A stretch of 64,000 nt of DNA from Eggerthella lenta DSM 2243. GTDB taxonomy: Bacteria > Actinomycetota > Coriobacteriia > Coriobacteriales > Eggerthellaceae. The translations under genes were made by a program, and so were the position numbers. The DNA lies in contig NC_013204.1 of NCBI RefSeq assembly GCF_000024265.1, positions 752,501 through 816,500 on the forward strand. Reading direction: 5' to 3'. The stretch's first letter is position 1. Each line of letters begins with the position of its first letter. The notes under the pieces were generated by a model. It saw nothing but the letters and a program-made list of their open reading frames with translations. It made no database searches and was not told the origin of the DNA. Positions 53,956-62,003 of this stretch are shown piece by piece.

Positions 53956-54032
53956 GGGGTCATGGTGACCCCGTAAGAATCAAGAGGTTAGCTAACCGCC
54001 CAATCGAGGTGTTGTCGGCAACATTGCTCGAT
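53956..54032 (+). ncRNA. Candidate structured leader of polysaccharide operon
   Basis: Between the LuxR gene and the sugar transferase there are three consecutive hairpins: GGGGTCA-tgg-TGACCCC (53956-53972), GGTTAGCTAACC (53987-53998), and a compound stem ATCGAG...CTCGAT (54003-54032) enclosing TGTTG-TCGG-CAACA. No known riboswitch consensus was recognised. It may be an attenuator or antitermination signal for the long operon that follows. Confidence 0.4.
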
Positions 54033-54074
54033 AAGCGCGGTTATGGAAACCTAAGCGAAGGGGTCGGGGAATGC

Positions 54075-54116
54075 CGTCCTGAGAGGAGCGCCGCCAGGCG
54101 CGGAGTCGAAGGATCC
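54075..54116 (+). repeat. Dispersed intergenic palindromic repeat (TCCTGAG...TCGAAGGATC type)
   Basis: cgtcctgagaggagcgcc and ggcgcggagtcgaaggatcc form the kind of small mosaic repeat that recurs between genes in many high-GC bacteria; the inner part folds as gcgcc/ggcgc. Its presence argues that the next coding region starts downstream of it. This is the only copy seen in the window. Confidence 0.5.
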
Positions 54117-54155
54117 TGTGCGGCGTCAGCGGAAAGCGCAAGCGACTCCGAGCCG

Positions 54156-54860
54156 ATGGCCGCCTCCGACGTGGCGTTTCTGGCACCCGAGCTGGTGTCG
54201 GAGGCCGAGGACCCGGTGCCCGTCCCGGCTCCGGCGGAAGGGCGGCTGGGGTACCGCTTCGTCAAGCGGGTGTTCGATATCGCCTTCAGCTTGTGCGCCA
54301 CGATCGTCGGCCTGATCCCGATCGCGCTCCTTTGCGTCGCTATCGGCCTGGAGTCCCCCGGATCCCCCATCTACCTCCAAAAGCGCGTCGGGTATCAAGG
54401 AAGGCCGCTACGCATCTTCAAGCTGCGTACCATGGTGGCCGACTCCGACGATGTTGAGAAGCATTTGGATCCCAAACAGCTCGAGCGGTGGAGGCGCGAG
54501 CGCAAGGTGGATGACGATCCTCGCGTCACCAAGGTGGGGCGCTTCCTGCGCAGGACCTCCCTCGACGAGCTGCCTCAGTTCCTGAACGTACTGGCTGGCC
54601 AGATGAGCGTTGTCGGCCCGCGTCCCATCGTTGAGGAGGAGCTGGCGGCTTACGGCGACGCGGCGGGCGAGCTCCTTTCCGTCAAGCCCGGCATCACCGG
54701 CTGGTGGCAGGTGCAGGCGAGAAACGATGCGACCTACGGCGACGGCAGCCGCCAGGAACTGGAGCTTTATTACGTCAGGAACGCCTCTCTTGCTATAGAT
54801 GCGAAGGTGTTCCTGAGGACGTTCTCGATCATGTTCGGAAAAGGCAGGACGGGAAGATGA
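54156..54860 (+). CDS. Undecaprenyl-phosphate sugar phosphotransferase (bacterial sugar transferase)
   Basis: The initiating enzyme of a surface polysaccharide: it moves a sugar-1-phosphate onto the lipid carrier at the membrane. In 234 residues it has one N-terminal membrane helix (FDIAFSLCATIVGLIPIALL) and the complete catalytic domain: SPIYLQKRVGYQGRPLRIFK, LRTMVADSD, RRTSLDELPQFLNVL, GQMSVVGPRP and KPGITGWWQV. ATG 54156 has no clear Shine-Dalgarno sequence; the frame is open back to 53907, but that part runs through a dispersed repeat and a structured region, so the shorter start was chosen. Its stop overlaps the next start by four bases. The sugar specificity cannot be read by eye. Confidence 0.85.
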   Translation: MAASDVAFLAPELVSEAEDPVPVPAPAEGRLGYRFVKRVFDIAFSLCATIVGLIPIALLCVAIGLESPGSPIYLQKRVGYQGRPLRIFKLRTMVADSDDVEKHLDPKQLERWRRERKVDDDPRVTKVGRFLRRTSLDELPQFLNVLAGQMSVVGPRPIVEEELAAYGDAAGELLSVKPGITGWWQVQARNDATYGDGSRQELELYYVRNASLAIDAKVFLRTFSIMFGKGRTGR

Positions 54861-55960
54861 GTGAGCCTATCCGCGTAGCGCATGTTGTGGGCAAGATGTG
54901 CGGCGGCGGCGTCGAGGCCGTGGTCATGAACTACTACCGGCATATCGACAGGAGCCGCGTGCAGTTCGACTTCCTCGTGGACGAGGACTCCGCGCTCGTG
55001 CCGCGCGAGGAGATCGGGTCGCTCGGCGGCCGGGTGTTCGTGGTTCCTCCTTACCAGCGCCTCCTCGCTTACATGGGGCGCCTGGAGGGCCTGTTCTCGG
55101 ACGAGGGTTGGTCCATCGTCCACTCCCACGTCAACGCGCTCTCGGTCTTCCCGCTGCGCGCGGCCGCCCGGGCGGGCGTGCCCGTGCGCATCGCCCACTC
55201 GCATTCGACGGCGGGCAAGGGCGAGCCCGTCAAGAACGCGCTCAAGCGCCTGCTGCGCACCCAGGCGAACCGCTACCCGACGCACCGCCTCGCGTGCTCC
55301 CGCTATGCCGGTGAATGGCTGTTCGGCAAGGAGGTCGAGCTAGAAGTTGTTCCGAACGCGATCGACATGAATGCATTCGCCTTCGACGAGCGTTGGAGGT
55401 CGAAAGCTCGCCAAATGTGGAACATCGAGGATGGCCAGGTGGTGATCGGGCATGTAGGGAGGCTTGCCCCTGTGAAGAACCAATCATTCCTGATAGAGGT
55501 TTTGAGTTGCCTAAGAAAGAGCGGCGTGGATGCTCGATTGGTCTTGGTTGGAGAAGGAAAGGATCGCATCGCCATTCAGAATCGTGCGGCCTGCCTAGGT
55601 CTTTCGGAGTATATGGTTATGCCCGGCCAAATGGACTCTTCGTTGGCGTATCAAGGATTCGATGCGTTTGCCTTCCCCAGTACGTACGAGGGGTTTGGCA
55701 TGGCGGCGCTTGAGGCGCAGAGGGCCGGCTTGCCGTGCCTGCTGTCCGACGCGATCACCCGCGAGGTGGACGTGACGGGAGCGGTGCGCTTCCTGCCGAT
55801 CGATGATCCTTCGGCCTGGGCGGACGCGCTATGCGCCTTGAGGGCCGGCGACAGGGTCCCTGTGCGTCCGGAGCGTTTCTCGTACTACGACATTGATGCA
55901 GCGGCGCAGAAACTTGCAGCGTTATACATCGCTCTCGATGGCGAAAGGGCGGGAAAATGA
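54857..55960 (+). CDS. Glycosyltransferase family 1/4 (GT-B)
   Basis: A 367-residue cytoplasmic glycosyltransferase with GT-B layout: N-terminal VAHVVGKMCGGGVEAVVMNY (glycine-rich acceptor loop) and a C-terminal donor domain with IGHVGRLAPVKNQ and the EX7E motif in STYEGFGMAALEAQRAG. It adds a sugar to the growing repeat unit. The start and stop overlap both neighbouring genes by four bases. The GC content drops within the gene: the first half is GC-rich like the upstream gene and the second half (from about 55330) is noticeably AT-richer, suggesting a recombination joint inside it. Confidence 0.9.
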   Translation: MSEPIRVAHVVGKMCGGGVEAVVMNYYRHIDRSRVQFDFLVDEDSALVPREEIGSLGGRVFVVPPYQRLLAYMGRLEGLFSDEGWSIVHSHVNALSVFPLRAAARAGVPVRIAHSHSTAGKGEPVKNALKRLLRTQANRYPTHRLACSRYAGEWLFGKEVELEVVPNAIDMNAFAFDERWRSKARQMWNIEDGQVVIGHVGRLAPVKNQSFLIEVLSCLRKSGVDARLVLVGEGKDRIAIQNRAACLGLSEYMVMPGQMDSSLAYQGFDAFAFPSTYEGFGMAALEAQRAGLPCLLSDAITREVDVTGAVRFLPIDDPSAWADALCALRAGDRVPVRPERFSYYDIDAAAQKLAALYIALDGERAGK

Positions 55961-56958
55961 ACCCGCTTGTCAGTGTTATCATCCCTGTTTATAACGTTGA
56001 GTCGTACGTGTCGGAATGCATAGAGAGCGTGATCGCTCAAACTTATAGCAATATCGAGATCGTTGTAGTAAACGACGGATCGACAGATGGATCGGGGTTT
56101 TCTTGCGATCAATACGCTTGTAGCGATTCCCGTGTGGTTGTGGTGCACAAAGAGAACGAAGGGCTGAGTGCTGCCCGAAACGCTGGAATAGCCGTTTGTC
56201 GGGGTGATTTCGTGGCCTTCGTTGACGGCGATGATTTCGTGTCCCCTGTTTTCATTGAGACGCTTATGCATGCTATCGAAGTGTGCGACTGTGAGATAGC
56301 GGCGATACCTTGTGGTACGGCATTCGAGGACGGCTCTTCATGCGAGCTTGTTGCGAAGGCGGCCTTTATTCCCGACGCAAGGGTTATGGATTCATATACG
56401 GTTCAGAAGTTGATGCTCTATCAAAGGCTCGATACGGGAGTTCCATGGAGGCTTTATGCTAGACGTATACTCGGCGATGCTCCTTTTGCTGTGGGGTTGT
56501 ATTACGAGGACCTGGCAAGCGTTTACAAGTTCATTCATGATGTAGATCGTGTTGCGTTGGTTGATTGCAGGGCCTTGTATGCGTATCGTCTGCGGAAATC
56601 CGGAATCATCAGTCAGGCGTACAGTCCGATAAAAGCCTTATCTGCCATTGAGGTTTCACGACGACTTAGCTCGGATATGCAGGAATGGTATCCGGATCTA
56701 GCCGTTGCATCCGCATCGCGCTGTTTTTCTCTTTGCCGGATGGTTTATGCACAGATACCGGTAGAATACGAGCTTTCCAGTAAGTTCGAGAATGATCGTC
56801 GAGCTTTGTGGGGCGAACTCAAGGAGAGAAGAAAGATCGTTCTGAGTGATTCTTCGGCTCGGAAGAGGGAACGACTTGCTGCAGCCATTGCCTTGATCGG
56901 CGAAGCTCCGTTTGCTCTTTTTTGCCATGCGTGTAGAAAAGCCGGTCTTCTCAGATGA
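55957..56958 (+). CDS. Glycosyltransferase family 2
   Basis: A 333-residue GT-A enzyme. The N-terminus VSVIIPVYNVESYVSECI, then NDGSTDGS and VAFVDGDDFVS with the metal-binding DXD, is the classical family 2 signature. The C-terminal 200 residues are variable and hold no membrane helix. It probably adds a sugar to the lipid-linked repeat unit. Codon use is AT-richer than the chromosome average, suggesting acquisition. Its start and stop overlap the neighbouring genes by four bases. Confidence 0.9.
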   Translation: MNPLVSVIIPVYNVESYVSECIESVIAQTYSNIEIVVVNDGSTDGSGFSCDQYACSDSRVVVVHKENEGLSAARNAGIAVCRGDFVAFVDGDDFVSPVFIETLMHAIEVCDCEIAAIPCGTAFEDGSSCELVAKAAFIPDARVMDSYTVQKLMLYQRLDTGVPWRLYARRILGDAPFAVGLYYEDLASVYKFIHDVDRVALVDCRALYAYRLRKSGIISQAYSPIKALSAIEVSRRLSSDMQEWYPDLAVASASRCFSLCRMVYAQIPVEYELSSKFENDRRALWGELKERRKIVLSDSSARKRERLAAAIALIGEAPFALFCHACRKAGLLR

Positions 56959-58202
56959 GGGTTTTGAGAAAAATCTCATTTTGTATGACTGCGAGAGAGA
57001 CGGCCTTGTCAGCTCTGTTGATTTCTGCGTGTTTCCAGAACGTCGTTATCTTCTCTCTGGGTGGGGCGGCTATCAAGCCGTTTCATGTCATTGCCTTGAT
57101 CTTGCTGGTTTTGTCCATTGTGGCACTTAGGACTTCCTGGTCTCTATTCAACAGGTGGTTTCTGATTTCCGTTTTATACGTGATTGGAATATCGCTGATT
57201 GACTCCATGCGTTTTGGGATAAATGTCGTTTTATTCAATTATGCGTTTTTCTTCGTCATGATAGCTTCTGTGATGAATTACGGAAGAGGCCTCCCCATGG
57301 ATAGATGGGGCGTGATTGTTAGATCGTCGGCGTTATTTGTTATAGCTGTGGTAGCTATTAAGATTGTGCTCTACGGAGATGCTGTTATGGGGTTTGTTTC
57401 TTATGGGGGTAATGGGCACCCTTCCATCCCGTCCTTTTTTAGCGACAGCGTTAATTTGGAGGCATCATGGCTAGCATTGTTTGGAGTCTTCTTTAATAGG
57501 GATAGAGTTGGTCTGCTATACCTAATTGGAAGTTTGTCCATTTCGGCTCTTTATGCCTCTCGTGTGGGGATCATTCTTTCATTGTTGTCCATCGCCTACG
57601 TTCTGTTCGTGAAATCAAAGGATCGAATTGGAGTATCGAAGCTTGTTGGCATTGCCGTGTTGATTGCGGGTCTGATTGCGGTTGCTCAAATCGCAGGACT
57701 CCCAATTATGGATCGGTTTCTTGCAATAGGAGAGGACAAGGGGTCGACTGGGAGAATGGACATGTGGCAATACGCATTAAGTGCCTTTATCGACGCTCCT
57801 TTGTTCGGAAATGGTGCAGGAAACGCCGTTGTTCACTTGAAAATGGTCAGTGGAACGCCTTTCTCTGAGGGCAACATACATAATTATCCTCTTCAGGTTC
57901 TTTTGGATTTTGGCTTCATGGGATTCGTCTTTTTTATTGCGTTAATCTTAAATGTTATGGCTATTTTTCGGAAGGAGAGGTTCTCGAACCCCTTCGCTGC
58001 ATACATCCTTTGCTGGGTAGTAGGTTCATTATTTCAATTCAGGGGTGCGGATGCGTTACTAGCCTTTTTCATTGCGGGTTATCTTCTGACAACGACCATG
58101 GAGCCGAAAGCGCGTTTTTGTGACGGCAGATCTTCGTTCGCATCACAGGAACGAATATTGGTTGGAAATGCTTCTCGAAAGCTTAGGGGTTCTGGAAAAT
58201 GA
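56955..58202 (+). CDS. O-antigen ligase/polymerase-like membrane protein (Wzy type)
   Basis: A 415-residue integral membrane protein with about 11 hydrophobic segments and a long extracytoplasmic loop between about residues 290 and 335 (GNGAGNAVVHLKMVSGT, FSEGNIHNYPLQVLLDFG), the pattern of O-antigen ligase/polymerase proteins. It would link repeat units outside the membrane. Sequence identity in this family is low, so the call rests on topology and position. It is clearly AT-richer than the host average. Four-base overlaps occur on both sides. Confidence 0.8.
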   Translation: MRVLRKISFCMTARETALSALLISACFQNVVIFSLGGAAIKPFHVIALILLVLSIVALRTSWSLFNRWFLISVLYVIGISLIDSMRFGINVVLFNYAFFFVMIASVMNYGRGLPMDRWGVIVRSSALFVIAVVAIKIVLYGDAVMGFVSYGGNGHPSIPSFFSDSVNLEASWLALFGVFFNRDRVGLLYLIGSLSISALYASRVGIILSLLSIAYVLFVKSKDRIGVSKLVGIAVLIAGLIAVAQIAGLPIMDRFLAIGEDKGSTGRMDMWQYALSAFIDAPLFGNGAGNAVVHLKMVSGTPFSEGNIHNYPLQVLLDFGFMGFVFFIALILNVMAIFRKERFSNPFAAYILCWVVGSLFQFRGADALLAFFIAGYLLTTTMEPKARFCDGRSSFASQERILVGNASRKLRGSGK

Positions 58203-59590
58203 AAGTGCTTCTTATCGCGGAGTATATTGCGCCGGTTAACGCAATTGCTTCGATTCGATGGACAAAAATCTCGAAGTATCTAGTACTGCATCATCAAGCT
58301 TCGATCGATCTCCTTACGAACGAGAAAAACTTTTCAGGGAAAAAACTATTGTCTGAAAACTATTCGGTAGATCCAACGCTTATGCAAGATGTGTCTAATT
58401 TTCAAAAGACTTACCTGGTTCGTGATGGGGCTAAATTAAAAATCTTTCATGGAATCCATAATTTTCTAAGATATGCAAAGAACATATCTTCAAATAAATG
58501 GGAGAAAGATAGGAAGAATCGAAAGAATAGTGAATTCGTCTCACCAAAGAATGGATCTCGCGATACACGCGGCATATTGTCATGTATTAGAAGAAGTTTA
58601 AATCAAGCGGTTGATGAATCGATCTACGGAAGAGCATGCCATGCAATAGGCGATTGCTCTCAGTACGATGTCGTTATTTCATCCTATGGACCGCGATGGA
58701 CCCATAGAGTGGCGGCGGAAATAAAGAAGAAAAACCCATCGATCATATGGGTTGCCGATTACAGGGATTCTTTAGTGTATTCCGATGCGACCGACACTGA
58801 GGACAACCGTTCCTTTGCCAAAAAAACCACGCATAACGCGGATTGTGTCATATCCGTTTCTAAAGGGGTTTCCGACCTTTTGTTTCTTGACCCCTTGCAG
58901 CGTAGAGAGATAGTAACGAATGGATTTGATCCGGATGATGTGCTTTTTCGCAAAAAGAGACATCGATCAAATAAATTCGAAATCACTTATACGGGAACCT
59001 TGCACGATGAAGGCGATGCTCGAAGGGATCTGACTCCGCTATTTCGAGCTCTCGTGGACCTTGTTGATGGGGGTGCAGTTTGTTGCGATGATATCGTTGT
59101 TAGATATGCGGGAGGTACCGAGGGCATCTTTTTCAGGCAAGCTAGCTGCTTTCCCGACATACCTGTAGAATCCGTTGGCTTGGTTTCGCGTGATCGGGCT
59201 ATGGAAATGCAATCAACGGCCTCATTACTGATTTTCAGTAACTGGAATACCTCTTTGCAAAAGGGAGGGATAACAGGCAAGCTTTTCGAATATCTAACTA
59301 GTGGCGTTCCCATTGTCGGTGTAAGCTCTGGCGATTCTCCCAATTCGGAAGCGAAGAAAATTATCGAGAAATCCGGTGCTGGATTTTGCTACGAAGAGGC
59401 TTCGGATTTGATGGATTATCCCAGATTAATCGATTTCGTTCGTGAATCATATACCCAATGGAAGAATCGAGGTTTGACTTCCTGCAGAGTCGATTCGAGC
59501 TATGTTTCGAAGTTCAGTTATCCGGTGATTGCCAATCAGGTGGCTGGAATATTGTGCACCCTTTCAAGAAGCAAGGAGAATACGTTATGA
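58199..59590 (+). CDS. Glycosyltransferase (GT-B, family 4-like)
   Basis: A 463-residue protein. It starts KVLLIAEYIAPVNAIASIRW, which resembles family 4 enzymes, and the C-terminal part has ITYTGTLHDEGDARRDLTPL and GKLFEYLTSGVPIVGVSSGD, where the Glu and the Pro-Ile/Val motif match the donor-binding region. The middle (about residues 90-140) is Lys/Asn-rich and unlike the host in composition. It is the most AT-rich gene of the window, a strong sign of transfer. Its stop overlaps the following dehydrogenase gene. Confidence 0.8.
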   Translation: MKVLLIAEYIAPVNAIASIRWTKISKYLVLHHQASIDLLTNEKNFSGKKLLSENYSVDPTLMQDVSNFQKTYLVRDGAKLKIFHGIHNFLRYAKNISSNKWEKDRKNRKNSEFVSPKNGSRDTRGILSCIRRSLNQAVDESIYGRACHAIGDCSQYDVVISSYGPRWTHRVAAEIKKKNPSIIWVADYRDSLVYSDATDTEDNRSFAKKTTHNADCVISVSKGVSDLLFLDPLQRREIVTNGFDPDDVLFRKKRHRSNKFEITYTGTLHDEGDARRDLTPLFRALVDLVDGGAVCCDDIVVRYAGGTEGIFFRQASCFPDIPVESVGLVSRDRAMEMQSTASLLIFSNWNTSLQKGGITGKLFEYLTSGVPIVGVSSGDSPNSEAKKIIEKSGAGFCYEEASDLMDYPRLIDFVRESYTQWKNRGLTSCRVDSSYVSKFSYPVIANQVAGILCTLSRSKENTL

Positions 59591-60906
59591 TGGGTTTTCA
59601 AGAAGGATGGGTGAGCATCCTGTCTCGCACCCTCGTCTGCGGCACGGTCGGCCTCGGCTACGTCGGGCTGCCGCTGGCCGTGGAGAAGGCCAAGGCGGGC
59701 TTCAAGACGATTGGCTTCGACGTGCAGGCCGACAAGGTCGACATGGTCAACCGTGGCGAGAACTACATCGGCGACGTCGTGCAGGAGGACCTCGCCGCGC
59801 TCGTGGAGGCCGGCACGCTCGAGGCGACCTGCGACTTCTCGCGCGTCGCGGAGTGCGGCTTCGTCGCCATCTGCGTGCCCACCCCGCTCGACGCCCACCA
59901 GATGCCCGACACCTCCTACATGGAGGCGTCCGCCCGCGAGATAGCGCCCTACATCCGCGAGGGCTGCATGGTGGTGCTCGAGTCCACCACCTACCCCGGC
60001 ACCACCGAGGAGCTGATCCTGCCCATCCTGGAGGAGGGGTCGGGCCTCAAGTGCGGCGAGGGCTTCTACCTGGGCTTCTCTCCCGAGCGCGTGGATCCTG
60101 GCAACCTCGTCTACAAGACCAAGAACACGCCCAAGGTGGTGGGCGCCGTCGGCGAGGAGGCGCTCGAGCTCATCAGCGCGGTCTACGAGGCGGTGCTCGA
60201 GGGGGGCGTGACGCGCGTGTCGAGCCCGGCCGTGGCCGAGATGGAGAAGATCCTCGAGAACACCTACCGAAACGTCAACATCGGCCTCGTCAACGAGCTC
60301 TGCATGCTCTGCGACCGCATGGGCATCGACGTGTGGGAGGTAATAGACGCCGCCAAGACGAAGCCCTACGGCTTCACGGCCTTCTACCCCGGCCCCGGTC
60401 TCGGCGGCCACTGCATACCGCTCGACCCCTACTACCTGTCGTGGAAGGCGCGCGAGTACGGCTTCCACACCTCCATGATCGAGGCGTCCATGACCGTGAA
60501 CGACTCTATGCCCGAGTGGGTGGCCTCGCGCGCGGCCCGCATCCTCAACCGGGAGGGCAAGGCGATGAGGGGATCGAAGGCGCTCGTGCTGGGCGTCGCC
60601 TACAAGCAGGACATCGACGACTATCGGGAGTCGCCGGCCCTGCGCGTGATTGAGCGCCTGGAGGCGCGGGGCGCCGAGGTCTCCTACTACGACCCCTGGG
60701 TGCCGCGCTGCCAGCACAAAGAAGAGGTAAAGGAATCCATCCCGGACCTGTCGGCCGAGGCGATCGCCTCGGCCGATATTGTTCTGGTCGCCTGCGCGCA
60801 CACCAACGTCGACTACGCCCTCGTGCAGAGGCACGCGAGGGCCGTGCTCGACGCCAAGAACGCCATGAAGGGCGTGTCCCCGCGAGAGAACATCGAGGTG
60901 CTGTGA
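59587..60906 (+). CDS. UDP-sugar 6-dehydrogenase (WbpA/WecC-like)
   Basis: A 439-residue NAD-dependent nucleotide-sugar dehydrogenase that oxidises the 6-OH of a UDP-sugar to an acid. Signatures are GTVGLGYVGLPLA (19-31), STTYPGTTEE, GFSPERVDPGN and the catalytic cysteine in GLGGHCIPLDPYYLSWKA (Cys276). The last motif is closer to the UDP-N-acetylhexosamine dehydrogenases (WbpA type) than to UDP-glucose dehydrogenases. ATG 59587 or 59590 both fit after GCAAGGAG. GC rises abruptly to host level here, directly after an AT-rich gene. With the next two genes it probably makes an acidic N-acetyl sugar for the polysaccharide. Confidence 0.9.
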   Translation: MMGFQEGWVSILSRTLVCGTVGLGYVGLPLAVEKAKAGFKTIGFDVQADKVDMVNRGENYIGDVVQEDLAALVEAGTLEATCDFSRVAECGFVAICVPTPLDAHQMPDTSYMEASAREIAPYIREGCMVVLESTTYPGTTEELILPILEEGSGLKCGEGFYLGFSPERVDPGNLVYKTKNTPKVVGAVGEEALELISAVYEAVLEGGVTRVSSPAVAEMEKILENTYRNVNIGLVNELCMLCDRMGIDVWEVIDAAKTKPYGFTAFYPGPGLGGHCIPLDPYYLSWKAREYGFHTSMIEASMTVNDSMPEWVASRAARILNREGKAMRGSKALVLGVAYKQDIDDYRESPALRVIERLEARGAEVSYYDPWVPRCQHKEEVKESIPDLSAEAIASADIVLVACAHTNVDYALVQRHARAVLDAKNAMKGVSPRENIEVL

Positions 60907-60907
60907 C

Positions 60908-62002
60908 GTGAAAGTGCTTACCGTTGTGGGGGCAAGGCCCCAGTTCATAAAAGCAGCCATGGTTTCACATGAAATCGAGAAGCGACACGGCATAGACGAA
61001 GTGTTGGTTCATACGGGACAGCACTTTGATCGGAACATGTCCGAGCTATTTTTTGAGCAGATGTCCATTCTTCGGCCTAAGCATAACTTGGGCATTTCAG
61101 GGGGTAGCCATACATCTATGACGGCGAGAATGATGCTCGGCCTTGAGGCGGTTATGGAAGAAGAGCGCCCAGACGCCGTTCTTGTTTACGGAGACACCAA
61201 TTCAACCCTTGCCGCAGCGCTCACTGCCGTAAAAATGCAGATCCCAATCGCGCACGTCGAAGCGGGTCCTCGCTCTCATTCGCTCAGAAACGCCGAAGAG
61301 TCAAACCGCGTATGCGTCGATCATCTTAGCTCGATACTGCTTGCGGCAACAGAATCGGGGTTTCGAAACCTTAAAAAAGAAGGCCTCGAGGATAGGACCT
61401 TTCTCGTAGGTGATCCGATGTACGATGCGTTTCTGCATTACGGCGAAATCGCGGACTCCGAAGCGCTTCGTCCGGAATTGGTTTCAATCAGTGGAGGTTC
61501 GATTGATGTTCCGTCGCGTTATTGCTATCTAACATGTCATCGGGCAGAAAACATGGAAAAGGGGGCCATGTCCGAGATATTGATCGCTGCGTCTACTCTG
61601 TCTTGTCCCGTTATTTACCCTGTGCACCCCCGCGCTCTTGAACTCGCCAGAGACATCGTCATTCGTTATAGGCTAGATTCGATCATGCTCGTCGAGCCGG
61701 TCGGTTATCTTGAGAGCATTTTTCTTACCAAACACGCAATGCACGTGATCACCGACTCAGGAGGGGTGCAAAGAGAAGCCTTTTTTGCGAAAACGCCCTG
61801 TACAGTGCCTATGACGCTTCTTGCGTGGCCTGAGATTATGGTGGACGGGCGTTGCGTTCTCGTCTTTCCGGAGAGAAGCGAGATAGAGCGTGCGTTGGAT
61901 AGAGCGCAAACGGTAAATGAGGACTATTTGCCGTTCGGCGACGGCAATGCGGCCAAGCGAATCGTCGATATTCTTGCCGGCCGTTCGAAAGAGGTGCTGT
62001 AA
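60908..62002 (+). CDS. wecB: UDP-N-acetylglucosamine 2-epimerase (non-hydrolysing, WecB-like)
   Basis: A 364-residue epimerase of the WecB family. Visible signatures are VVGARPQFIKAAMVS at the N-terminus, HTGQHFDRNMSELFF, GDTNSTLAAALTA, HVEAGPRSHSLRNAEESNR, and the C-terminal ITDSGGVQREAFF. Key residues His, Glu and the EExNR motif are kept, but the loop after HVEAG has Pro instead of the usual Leu, which may alter the substrate (UDP-diacetamido sugars in WbpI-type enzymes). The GTG start lies two bases after the previous stop. It is AT-richer than both neighbours, again suggesting mosaic origin. Confidence 0.88.
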   Translation: MKVLTVVGARPQFIKAAMVSHEIEKRHGIDEVLVHTGQHFDRNMSELFFEQMSILRPKHNLGISGGSHTSMTARMMLGLEAVMEEERPDAVLVYGDTNSTLAAALTAVKMQIPIAHVEAGPRSHSLRNAEESNRVCVDHLSSILLAATESGFRNLKKEGLEDRTFLVGDPMYDAFLHYGEIADSEALRPELVSISGGSIDVPSRYCYLTCHRAENMEKGAMSEILIAASTLSCPVIYPVHPRALELARDIVIRYRLDSIMLVEPVGYLESIFLTKHAMHVITDSGGVQREAFFAKTPCTVPMTLLAWPEIMVDGRCVLVFPERSEIERALDRAQTVNEDYLPFGDGNAAKRIVDILAGRSKEVL

Positions 62003-62003
62003 C

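Noticed and set aside
60960-60976. Second parS-like sequence (gtttcacatgaaat)
   Set aside because: The central CACGTG is lost and it lies within the epimerase coding sequence; most likely chance.
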